A stretch of DNA of 64,000 nucleotides from assembly GCA_963971535.1 (NCBI GenBank), contig OZ020589.1:78338347-78402346 (forward strand). Reading direction: 5' to 3'. Origin of the DNA: Notolepis coatsorum (lineage: Eukaryota; Chordata; Actinopteri; Aulopiformes; Paralepididae). This document shows, piece after piece, positions 55,730-64,000 of the stretch. Numbering within the stretch: the stretch's first letter is position 1; the number at the start of each line of letters is the position of its first letter. The notes under the pieces were generated by a model. It did no database searches. It was not told the origin of the DNA and saw only the letters and a list, made by a program, of their open reading frames with translations. Position numbers and translations under genes: made by a program.

Positions 55730-56569
55730 AGTAGTTAAAAGTACCAGTGCTTTTATACTGATTATCAGCACTCAATCATGGAATGCCTCTTGTCCCATCA
55801 AATGCCTTGGTTGGAACTAACTGTTGTACAATATTGTGACTCTACTATCGTGATAACATCGTATTGTGGGTGGTTCCCACCCCTACATTTTTCACAACAT
55901 AACTGCACATTAGGAGCCTAATATGATGTAACAATATTTTTTCTCATACGAGTGTGTATATTAGGGTGGTGCTTAAATTGAAAGTCAGAAAGTCCCTCCT
56001 GGTGAATTCTTTCCTCAATCTGACATTCACCAGACATTTACCAATGTTCGACTTCCGTTGCCGGCGGCTGGTGTGAGCTGGGTAGTGTAGTTTTATGAAA
56101 TCTTGACATCCATCGAAAGCCCTGGGTCTCCTCTTCCTTAGGACTACAACGATTTCATGAGTGCTTCTTCTTCTCGTGTCTAAAGCTGCCGACAACGTAA
56201 GTCGAACCATTTTTCACATAATTTTTCTGACATGACTTTTGTGTTTATATCTTATGGGTCGAACAAACCTCAACGTTATTGCCATAAAATACAACATATA
56301 TAGTTTCTTTACCTTTCTGTGAACGTCTAGGGGAAAAAAGCGTTGCAATCCGGTGAAAGCTATGGACAGACATTATACAAAAGTGTTACTGTAATTACAG
56401 TAAATTTCATTCATGATCTTTGCTGCCCTGTACCGGGCGCCTGGTGGTACTAAATCCAAATTGAACTCTGCTATTGGAAAGAGGAGATTTGACCTGGTCC
56501 ATAGATGTATGACTTGGCCATAATAAGGTCATTTATAGGCCTGATATTCTAAATTCTATATTCATATTT
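55730..56569. other. No gene recognised
   Basis: Unassigned. The end-like sequence gggtggttcccacccctac near 55867 and agggtggtgcttaaattg near 55963 could be transposon edges, but no partner ends were found. A minus-strand frame (55944-56210) is discussed under rejected items. Confidence 0.4.
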
Positions 56570-56705
56570 CAAATTGCATGATGCATTTATCTATTGTCTG
56601 CTGTTTTTATGGGTATGATGTATGATGTATGTTGTGGTCTCTTGTTTGCAAACCCACTTGCTTTGAATTGCCCCTTGAGGGACAAATAAAATATTTTAAT
56701 TAAAT
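56570..56705 (+). mobile_element. CR1/Rex-type LINE 3' tail fragment
   Basis: tgctttgaattgccccttga followed by gggacaaataaaatatttta is the same kind of 3' end as in the LINE at 33625-36404 (tttccccaaggggatcaata). Only about 130 bp is recognisable, indicating a strongly 5'-truncated copy. Confidence 0.6.
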
Positions 56706-56780
56706 TTAATTGAGTATGTGCAGGAGACTTGAATCCTTTTTTGGCATGAGAAGAAAGCCTTTGAATGTGTCATCTGCAAC

Positions 56781-57127
56781 ATAACACTTTGACCATGACA
56801 GACCTCCAAACAGACACTGCTTGTGTTTGACCATGACGCTCCCACAAACAGACACTGCTTGTGTTTGACCATGACACACACACACAAACAGACACTGCTT
56901 GTGTTTGACCATGACACACACACACAGACACTGCTTGTGTTTGACCACGACACACACACAAACATACACTGCTTGGGTTTGACCACGACACACCCACAAA
57001 CAGACACTGCTTGGGTTTGACCATGACGGACCCACAAACGGACACTGCTTGGGTTTGACCATGACAGACCCACAAACGGACACTGCTTGGGTTTGACCAT
57101 GACTGTCCCACAAACAGACACTGCTTG
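56781..57127. repeat. 36-41-bp minisatellite, nine units
   Basis: The phrase acactgcttg recurs nine times from about 56813 to 57118, followed by tgtttgaccatgac or gggtttgaccatgac and cacaaac. Unit length varies with a short CA run inside. Frames across it (SVCGSVMVKPKQC-like repeats on the minus strand) are probably not genes. Confidence 0.93.
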
Positions 57128-57982
57128 TTGAGAAACAGCTACCGGGTGAGCAAACTAGATAACAAGAAAGCAGATGGAAATAATTTCTATACATGGGCCA
57201 GTCGTTAAAGTGAAAATGATGGTGATGTGTGTCGTTGGCTGGCCATCGGCTGACGTAGGATGCAGCCACGTATCACCCAGTATGACAGCAGAACGGCTCC
57301 AACTTGCACAGTCTGACTAGACCGATAAGCAAGATTTCATTTGTATTTCCCATCGCACATGCTTTCTGACTAATGTAAAAGTCACACACTGTGGACGCCT
57401 TAAGAAGGCGATTGAAAGACCCACACAGGTTGGGTATTTTGTCTGCATGTCACTGATTAGCACAAGGTTCTACAAACTCAACTCCAAATGCTCATGCTCA
57501 AGGCGGTCAGTGAACTAGCATTGTCTATAAGGATCTGATAAACCACTCTTCTCAGTAACTTGCAGCATGATGCATTTGAATAATTGATTCTGTTTTGTGT
57601 GCTTTTTCCTGAAGTGTGCTTTTTCATCATTAAGTACCAACTGTTTTGTCATGTTGTCTGCCAGACCACTCATCTTAGCACCAACAAGTTGTCGTTTTCC
57701 ATCATGAACTTGTATAACGTGTATGTAGCTTCCATTCAAACAGACGGGAACAAACGTGAAGTCTCACTCGCGTGAGACTCCCTCTACATACTCTGGCAAT
57801 ACCTGGCCAGGGTACACCTGGGTCCTAGTGTCCCCCGGGTTACACTATATATATGTATGTGTGCACATGTATTTTATATGTTAATAAAATTGCATTTATC
57901 TATAGTCCTAATTCTGTCACTGTTTGATGTCACAAAGAAGGGTGGATCCGAAAGCTGTCTACAACATTTGTAACAGGTGGTG
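57128..57982. other. No gene or element recognised
   Basis: Mixed-complexity sequence without repeats that I recognise. Short frames (57515-57739 minus, 57584-57775 plus) have no recognisable domain. Could be host sequence. Confidence 0.4.
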
Positions 57983-58305
57983 AAAAAGTCAACAAATAAT
58001 TAACTGTATTATACATTTGTTAATGATGATGAATAGTCTTCACTTTAGATTAGGGCACGCAATAGCATCTGCAAATGATTTATAAGTGTTTTATGAATGT
58101 CTTAACAAATTATTTGTTAAACATGAAAAGACAAGTCTGGTAATTGCTTTGTGTATTCATAAAAGTCCACAAATAAACTAACTATTAGACATTTGTTAAT
58201 GATGAATAGTCTTCACTTTAGATTAGGGCACACAATACCATCTGCAAATGATTTATAGATCTTTTAAGATTGTTTTACAAATCATTTGTTGAACATGAAC
58301 AAATA
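57983..58305. repeat. 173-bp direct repeat, two copies
   Basis: cttcactttagattagggca occurs at about 58038 and 58211. Flanking phrases (acatttgttaatgatga, atctgcaaatgatttata) repeat in the same order. The copies are about 85-90% alike by eye. Confidence 0.85.
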
Positions 58306-58388
58306 AATGGAGGTACAGTATAGTCGTTTTTTCATATCCATTTTTCAAAGCATCTACAAATGTGTTACTACACATTAAACAACATTAT

Positions 58389-58990
58389 TTAACACATTGA
58401 CCGCCACAGCAGGGGGTGCTAATACCCCATTCATTGCCAGGTCTTTATTCAATGGATATAGTTTTAGACTGTGGCATTTGCGAGTGCTTAAAATATATCT
58501 TATATTATATCTATGGGTCTAATAACGCCGCCGGGTCTCAGTGAGCTGCTTCTAGTCAACATTGCAGAGACAGATTGTTTTTTCATTTGTACATTTCCGT
58601 TTTATACCGTATGTTGAATAGAGTATGGTTTGGGTGTTTTTCAGTAATTCCAGGAAAAGGCGAGAAAAATGCATTTGACTGTAATCCAGTCATCACGTTG
58701 TAATTTTTCGGCTGATTATCTAATCATCCTGAAATCAACGCTAGATTATCACTATTATGTCTCCTCGTCCATACATGAAATGACCGTTGTAGCGGGGCAC
58801 CTCCCTCCCCCCCCCCCCCCACCGCAGCCAACGGTAATAAGCACATACACCGTCACCTACACACAGATCGCCTTGATCGCGGTAGAAATAAATGTCAGAT
58901 CAACGATTGACAGGAAGCCCAAAGGACAGGAGGTCCAACCGCCTGACCAATCAGAAAAAATGGGAGGAGGGGTTTATCAGTTCACCCCCT
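58389..58990 (+). mobile_element. PiggyBac-like TTAA element, truncated copy h
   Basis: Starts at TTAA 58389 as ttaacacattgaccgcc. Family hallmarks: attttataccgtatgttgaa near 58600, ccaggaaaaggcgag near 58650, and a C-rich run near 58807-58820 after ccatacatgaaatgacc. No right-hand TTAA end follows in the expected range, so the copy is truncated near 58990. Non-coding. Confidence 0.65.
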
Positions 58991-59621
58991 CATGACCCCA
59001 CACCCCGGATACGATGAAAAACAACAAGCAGCGATGATACCCGTGTACCTAGCATGCTACATGAAAAGCGTATATCCACTAGGATAAGCTAAACCAAATG
59101 CACGCCAGCCACAGACGACAACTCGTTTGCGAACGGGTTTTACATACAAGGCTTTAGGCTCATGTGCGAAACACGCCACCCGTGTTTATGTCTAAAGAAA
59201 AACAGATGTTTAAAGAGAGGGTCAAGACCTCGGTACAAGCTACATATATGAGCACTTCTGTAGGCAACACTCTAACCAAGTTGTGGACTCGATGCCATGT
59301 TTCCAACGTAACAGAATACACACAACCCCCTCAGATTAAAACGGTAAAGTTTACTATTGCAAGAAGAACACAGTCTTCTTCATGATGAGGGAAGACAAGT
59401 CTTTCGACCGAGTGCTAGCCACAGGCCTTGCCAAGCACACATATATATAGCGACCAGAACAATTTACAAGAAACTGTCCTACTCTCCTAAACAAACACAC
59501 AACCCCACAGCTAGGTGAGGGTTTACACATCGTATCCCCAATATATAACAGTGAATAGATACACAGTTTGTAACAAAAAACAGTCCCCCACCAGGAGGGA
59601 CCTTTTATTTAGTAACAAAAT
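58991..59621. other. Unassigned stretch with a short unrecognised frame
   Basis: A 73-codon plus-strand frame (59164-59385, MRNTPPVFMSKEKQMFKE) is of unknown type, with a basic C-terminus and no family I recognise. Short ATG-stop pieces precede it (about 59035-59085). On the minus strand, ataaaaggtccctcctgg near 59610 could hold a poly(A) signal of the gag relic. Whether this belongs to the neighbouring DIRS relic is unclear. Confidence 0.35.
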
Positions 59622-60888
59622 TATATGTTGGGGAGGGGAAGGGGACAGGGGTAAACGGGGAGAGTCACTAGCGGCGCGTGCAGCACGGTGCTTGCCCCCG
59701 CGGGGAGCCGGCCCGGAGGGACGGTTCTGGGAAACCTTGATACGCCGATCCCTACCGTCGCCTCCGGGTGTGGTGCGGCGGACGAGGCACTCCCTCCACT
59801 CCTGGCCTTCTTTGATGAAGGCCCAGCAGTGGCGGCGGTGGTGGTGGAGGCAACGGTCGCGGTCCTCTGCCGGCTGCCGGCGTTGTTTTCTTCGGCCATC
59901 ACCGGTGGCATCGGGTCGGGGGAAATGGGGTTGGAGCACAGAGCGCGCCTCTCTTCTCTCTGCAGGCAGCCGTCATTTGTTGCATGGCCGACCCGAACAG
60001 CCCACCATCGGAGAGGGGGGCCGTGAATCCTCTACTGTTCTGGCACCCGCGCCTGCTCCAGCCAAAGGTGGCGCTGGGATAGAGTGGCCAGGGCGCGCCC
60101 CTTCCTGGCGGCTATCGCCTGCAGCTGGGTAAGGTACAGGATGGCTCCAGCCGCTTGGGCGTGAAGATATTGATGATGGTCATCCAATACCGACCCGCCC
60201 GCCATCATCCCCGACATGTAGCGCGCTAGCTACGCGATGTTAGACGTCGCAGCTAGGCTCTGAGTCGCGGTGATGTACGCCTGGTCACTCCAATTAGCCA
60301 TCTGCCTAGCCGATTTCCCTTGGGGAACCGGATTCCGCAAAGCGGCTCCCACACCACTTCGGGACAAAGTATGGATGTCATCGGGCTATCAAGCCGAGGC
60401 ACCCCGTCCTTTAGTCCCTGGACCAAACCCGCCACCCGCGTGACTGGCACGTAGGCGGTGGTAAGGCCAGTGATGCGGGAGATTACCTGTCCCTGTTTCA
60501 CGTAGGCCTCCATTGAAGGGAAGAATGAGCAGACAACGCCCGTCTCTCTCACAGGACGACGTTGCCAGAGATGACCTATCATGTCATCAGGAACAGGTGC
60601 AGGCAGAGGCTGCGGCAACGCCACGCCATTAGCGGCTGCGGCAGCCGCCATGAGCTCAGGGAACAAGGCAAGCAACTCCCCTTGTGTACCTCCCTCCACG
60701 TCACTCGCGTCCCTCACGTACGGGTGGCTGCCATGTCGGGCACCACCATCCGACGCGGCAGATAGCTGGGCATCTTGTCTCAGGGTCGGAGGTTCTAACC
60801 CAACAACGGAGAACAAGGGACCCCAAGGATACGCAACACTCCCTTCCACAACTCTGACAGCCTGGTGGAAAGCCAACAGTGTCAGGAA
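59622..60888 (-). pseudogene. Second DIRS-like gag relic
   Basis: The minus-strand frame 60876-60253 is a gag-like protein (AFHQAVRVVEGSVAYPWG, EAYVKQGQVISRITGL). After stops it continues as LYLTQLQAIAARKGRALATL, then SQRHLWLEQARVPEQ (60217-60032). After another frame change comes FTAPLSDGGLFGSAMQQM. RHLWL ... LFG is the segment shared by fish DIRS gag proteins and by the element at 27838-37941. The 5' part is cut off by the LINE beginning at about 60889 on the opposite strand; downstream no reverse transcriptase is visible. Thus only a gag fragment remains, with at least two frameshifts. Confidence 0.65.
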
Positions 60889-61160
60889 TCAGTGTCTAGT
60901 TGCGGTCAGAGTGAATGGAGGAAGCTCCGCAGTGAGACACGCCCCTTTTCCAAGATGGCAGCATCCACATTGTCTGTGCTGAATGTTTGTTAGTGTTTGG
61001 TCTTTTTTGTGGGTTTTTAGTACTTTTAAACAATCATTTTTAACAAAATACAGTTTTACCTTTAGTAAGTACTGTAGTAGTCATCGATTTGTGACTTTTT
61101 TGGAGCTATTACTTTCTCTGTGGACTGTGGCCTGTAGCTGTGTTTACACCAGCCCTGCAC

Positions 61161-61770
61161 CAGCTACCAGCTACCAGCTACCACCAGGCCAGCCCCAGGC
61201 TATCTGCTACCAGCCACCACCTCCACCAGGCCAGCCCCAGGCTACCAGCTACCAACCACCACCACCAGGCCAGCCCCAGGCAACCAGCTACCAGCCACCA
61301 CCACCAGGCCAGCCCCAGGCTACCAGCTACCAGCCACCACCACCAGGCCAGCCCCAGGCTACCAGCTACCAGCCACCATCACCAGGATACCAGCTACCAG
61401 CCACCATCACCAGGCCAACCCCAGGATACCAGCTACCAGGCCATACCCAGGCTACCAGCTACCAGCCACCAGGCCAGCCTCAGGATACCAGCTACCAGCC
61501 ACCTCCACCAGGCCAGCCCCAAACTACCAGCCACCAGACCAGCCCCAGGATACCAGCTACCAGCCACCAGGCCAGCCCCAGGATACCAGCTACCAGCCAC
61601 CACCACCAGGCCGGCCCCAGACTACCAGCCACCAGGCCAGACCCAGGCTACCAGCTACCAGCCACCACAATCAGGCCAGCCCCAGGCTACCAGCTACCAG
61701 CCACCACCACTAGGCCAGGCCCCAGGCTACCAGCCACCAGGCCAGCCCCAGGCTACCAGCTACCAGCAGT
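61161..61770. repeat. 39-bp minisatellite in the LINE leader
   Basis: Unit ggccagccccaggctaccag followed by ctaccagccaccaccacca, about 15 full or shortened units. The period of 39 keeps every frame open, encoding GQPQATSYQPPPP-like repeats in one frame (60983-61813). It lies just before the LINE coding start. Confidence 0.93.
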
Positions 61771-61877
61771 AGCCCTCTACTGCTTCCATCCATCTGTTCT
61801 GAGCCCTGCATAACTCTAGCCCTAAACTCTTCAATCGAGGTACCTACTCCCCTGAGCCCCTTTTTTGGTCTGTGACA

Positions 61878-64000
61878 ATGAAATTATTTGTGTACTTGCT
61901 CTGCTTGCTAATCCACTGTGACTATGGGGAAGTTTGGAGGAGTACAGCTAGCGGGTCAGGCTATATGATGCCTACTCTTCTTGACTCTTCGCATGACAAT
62001 CATTCTCTCATTAATGGTTTATCTCTTGGGCAACCACCGTCTCAACATCTCCCTAACCCGCTCAGCTATGCAAGCTTTGCAAGCTGGAGACGGCTTCTCA
62101 GCCTCACTGTTTTAAAAAGCTCTCTCTCATACACGGCCACTCATTCTGACACCACGGCCATCAAGACAAATCTCCCGCTTTCTTGGACAAGAAAGAGATT
62201 TTTAGTTCTTCTTCTGCTTTTAATTTCTGGGAATGTACAACCAAATCCCGGCCCAGTGTTGGACTGCAGTCCCCCTGCAGATTTTAAATATTCTTCTACC
62301 ACCGAGATGCTGGATTCCTCAGTGACAGCCGACGCGTTTCTTAAACTTGCTAATGCAACCGCAGAGAAAGGTCTGCACTTTGTCCATCTCAACGTGAGAA
62401 GCTTACTCAGCAAAATGGAGGAAATCCGCTCTCTCGTTACCGCGACAAATCCTAATTTGTTTTGCTGCTCGGAGACATGGCTCGATAATTCCATCGACAG
62501 CTCCGAAATTGGTATAAACAATTATTCACTTGTGAGAAGAGATCGAAACAGAAACGGCGGCGGAGTCTGCGCTTACATCCGCTCAGACATTAACTATGAG
62601 CTTAGATCGGTCTCTACTGATGAAATCGAATCCCTGTTCTTTGACATTTACCAGCCCCATTCCAAGCCAATTCTATTTGGAATTTGCTACAGACCCCCAG
62701 TCTCGAACTCTTTTTATGAGAGCCTTGAGGCTGTATTGTCATCTTGGGGAGGGGAGGAGAAAGAATGTATATTAATGGGCGATTTTAATACTGATGTCAC
62801 AAATCCCTCTGTTCCAACCCACAAAGTTTATACCAATTTCTGTAAACAGTTCAGTCTGAAGCAATTGATCTCAGAGCACACTCGCGTAACTGATGTATCC
62901 AAGACTACTATTGATTTAATCCTAGTTACAGACAAAGTGAACATCCCTAGGAGTGGGGTCATAGAGTATGGGATCAGTGACCACTATCTCATTTATTGTT
63001 CGAGTAAGGTGCAGAGAAAGGTTTTTACTGGTCATAAAACTATCTTTGCCAGATCCCTCAAGAATTACTCAGGGGACATTCTGAGGGCCCAGCTAGAGCA
63101 GGTGAACTGGTCTCAAGTTCTCAGGGCCAATGAGGTAGACCAAGCATGGGGCACTTTTAAATCTCTGTTCTTGAAGGTTATAAACTCTGTAGCCCCCCTT
63201 AGACAAACCAGAGTGAAGCAGCGATCAGACCCATGGTTTGACCACACCATAGGTGATAGTATCAAACGGAGGGACTCTGCCCTAGCCAAGTTTAACCGTT
63301 CTCAAGATAAGGCTGACTTTGATCACTTCAAAAAACTCAGGAACCAGACTCAGGAAATGATCAGGATAGCTAAGAGAGAATACTTTGCAGAAACCATCAA
63401 GGAGAACAGCAATGACCCAACTAAACTGTGGAAAACCCTCAAGCAGCTAGGCTGTGGGGGCGATGCCAACCAAAGGACTACTGAGTCCAACATAGGCCTG
63501 TCCACAGACAAGGGAATGGAGTTTGATAAAAAGAGTGTAGCCACAATCTTTAATAACTTCTTTACATCGGTAGCAGGTAAGCTTGTCTCTAACCTACCTC
63601 CCAAGACAGAGCAGTTTGGTGATGACTTTGTTTCCAACTACTATAGCCAACGAGGGGTTAAGGCAAACTCGTTCTCCTTAAGCAAGGTGTCAGTAGTCAA
63701 AGTGGCTGCGATGCTGGGTGAGCTCAAAATCAAGAAGGCCACAGGTGTAGATGGCATCAGTGCCAGGTTTCTGAGGGATGCAGCCGGAGTTATAGCTCCA
63801 CCAGTAACCCATATTATTAACCTCTCCCTGGACCTAGGCAAGGTACCCACCGACTTCAAGAATGCCAAAGTCATCCCTATATATAAAAAAGGGAGCAAAT
63901 CTGACCCCAGCAATTATAGACCAGTCTCAATTTTAAGTGTGTTATCCAAAGTCCTAGAGAAGATAGTCCATGAACAAGTCCAGGAATATGCAAGCAGCCA
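61878..64000 (+). CDS. LINE polyprotein: 2A-like N-terminus, endonuclease, start of reverse transcriptase (partial)
   Basis: ATG 61878 opens a frame of about 707 codons with no stop before the window end. It begins with a hydrophobic MKLFVYLLCLLIHC, followed by a Ser/Leu-rich region and, near residue 110-125, LLLLLISGNVQPNPGP, which resembles a 2A-like sequence. Endonuclease motifs follow: HFVHLNVRSLLSKM (Asn), CCSETWLDN (Glu), GGGVCAYIRSDI, FGICYRPP, LMGDFNTDV (Asp, Asn), TTIDLILV and YGISDHYLIY (Asp-His). Further on come the linker (DPWFDHTIGDSIKRRDSA, KREYFAETI), then reverse transcriptase motifs KKATGVDGISARFLRD, KVIPIYKKGS and NYRPVSILSVLSKVLEKIV. The catalytic Asp boxes lie beyond the edge. 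ATGs also occur at 61965/61968 and 62307. Layout fits the CR1/L2 group. Confidence 0.88.
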   Translation, partial: MKLFVYLLCLLIHCDYGEVWRSTASGSGYMMPTLLDSSHDNHSLINGLSLGQPPSQHLPNPLSYASFASWRRLLSLTVLKSSLSYTATHSDTTAIKTNLPLSWTRKRFLVLLLLLISGNVQPNPGPVLDCSPPADFKYSSTTEMLDSSVTADAFLKLANATAEKGLHFVHLNVRSLLSKMEEIRSLVTATNPNLFCCSETWLDNSIDSSEIGINNYSLVRRDRNRNGGGVCAYIRSDINYELRSVSTDEIESLFFDIYQPHSKPILFGICYRPPVSNSFYESLEAVLSSWGGEEKECILMGDFNTDVTNPSVPTHKVYTNFCKQFSLKQLISEHTRVTDVSKTTIDLILVTDKVNIPRSGVIEYGISDHYLIYCSSKVQRKVFTGHKTIFARSLKNYSGDILRAQLEQVNWSQVLRANEVDQAWGTFKSLFLKVINSVAPLRQTRVKQRSDPWFDHTIGDSIKRRDSALAKFNRSQDKADFDHFKKLRNQTQEMIRIAKREYFAETIKENSNDPTKLWKTLKQLGCGGDANQRTTESNIGLSTDKGMEFDKKSVATIFNNFFTSVAGKLVSNLPPKTEQFGDDFVSNYYSQRGVKANSFSLSKVSVVKVAAMLGELKIKKATGVDGISARFLRDAAGVIAPPVTHIINLSLDLGKVPTDFKNAKVIPIYKKGSKSDPSNYRPVSILSVLSKVLEKIVHEQVQEYASS

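Larger units (their letters stand above)
60889..64000 (+). mobile_element. CR1/L2-group LINE, continues past the window
   Basis: Inserted within the DIRS gag relic: gag coding on the minus strand stops near 60889. The leader (60889-61877) includes aagatggcagcatccacatt near 60953 and a 39-bp tandem repeat (61161-61770). The coding frame begins at ATG 61878 and is open to the right edge. No insertion or frameshift is seen in this part, so this is the most intact element end in the window. Confidence 0.8.

Noticed and set aside
55944..56210. Minus-strand frame with a vague resemblance to a THAP domain end
   Set aside because: The Cys/His ligands of a THAP domain cannot be placed, and no transposon ends enclose it.
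56696..57269. Cys/Val-rich minus-strand frames across the minisatellite
   Set aside because: Repetitive frames arise from the 36-41-bp tandem repeat; no domain is recognised.
60983..61813. 276-codon Pro/Gln-rich frame as a host gene or LINE ORF1
   Set aside because: It is produced by a 39-bp tandem repeat (a multiple of three) in a LINE leader; other frames across it are also open, and no ORF1-type domain is present.

Overview
This window looks like vertebrate, almost certainly teleost fish, genomic DNA. The basis is the repeat content: many hAT-type transposons with 8-bp target-site duplications (TSDs), TTAA-flanked piggyBac-like elements, a pogo/Tigger-like element, L1-like and CR1/Rex/L2-like LINEs, DIRS tyrosine-recombinase retrotransposons, a tRNA-derived SINE, and long CA and GA microsatellites. 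There are no bacterial-style operons, rRNAs, CRISPR arrays or phage genes. I recognise no host protein-coding exon; every convincing coding region belongs to a mobile element.

Layout. 1-0.33 kb: hAT transposase relic (minus strand). 0.5-13.2 kb: successive transposons, mostly hAT-like. These include a BED-finger hAT derivative nested in a 0.94-kb non-autonomous element (0.5-2.7 kb), a piggyBac-like copy (3.5-4.5 kb) and a stack up to four deep at 9.9-13.2 kb. 13.9-40.8 kb: apparently one large nest inside a hAT-like element. Its left half is a piggyBac-like element (14.065-27.336 kb) split by a hAT element (14.667-26.978 kb), which was filled by an L1-like LINE and a second piggyBac-like element carrying a SINE. 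Its right half holds a DIRS1-type retrotransposon (27.84-37.94 kb) interrupted by a hAT element and a CR1/Rex-like LINE, then a third copy of the 0.94-kb element interrupted by a 626-bp near-perfect palindrome. 40.9-48.7 kb: a piggyBac-like copy, a 238-bp GA tract, two hAT copies and stretches where I see nothing. 48.69-55.02 kb: a piggyBac-like element split by a hAT, by a pogo/Tigger-like element whose transposase has one stop codon, and by a short LINE tail. 55-64 kb: a hAT copy, a 36-41-bp minisatellite, a truncated piggyBac-like copy, a DIRS gag relic, and a CR1/L2-group LINE with an open frame that runs off the right edge.

How it fits together. Nearly all nesting calls rest on matching terminal inverted repeats (TIRs) plus target duplications read directly from the sequence. 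In several cases an unoccupied copy elsewhere in the window confirms the original site. The elements are mostly non-autonomous passengers; the enzymes that moved them are present only as relics (BED fingers, one pogo transposase, LINE and DIRS polymerases). The most open frames are the CR1/Rex-like LINE (33.6-36.1 kb), the LINE at the right edge, the DIRS reverse transcriptase and the L1-like ORF1.
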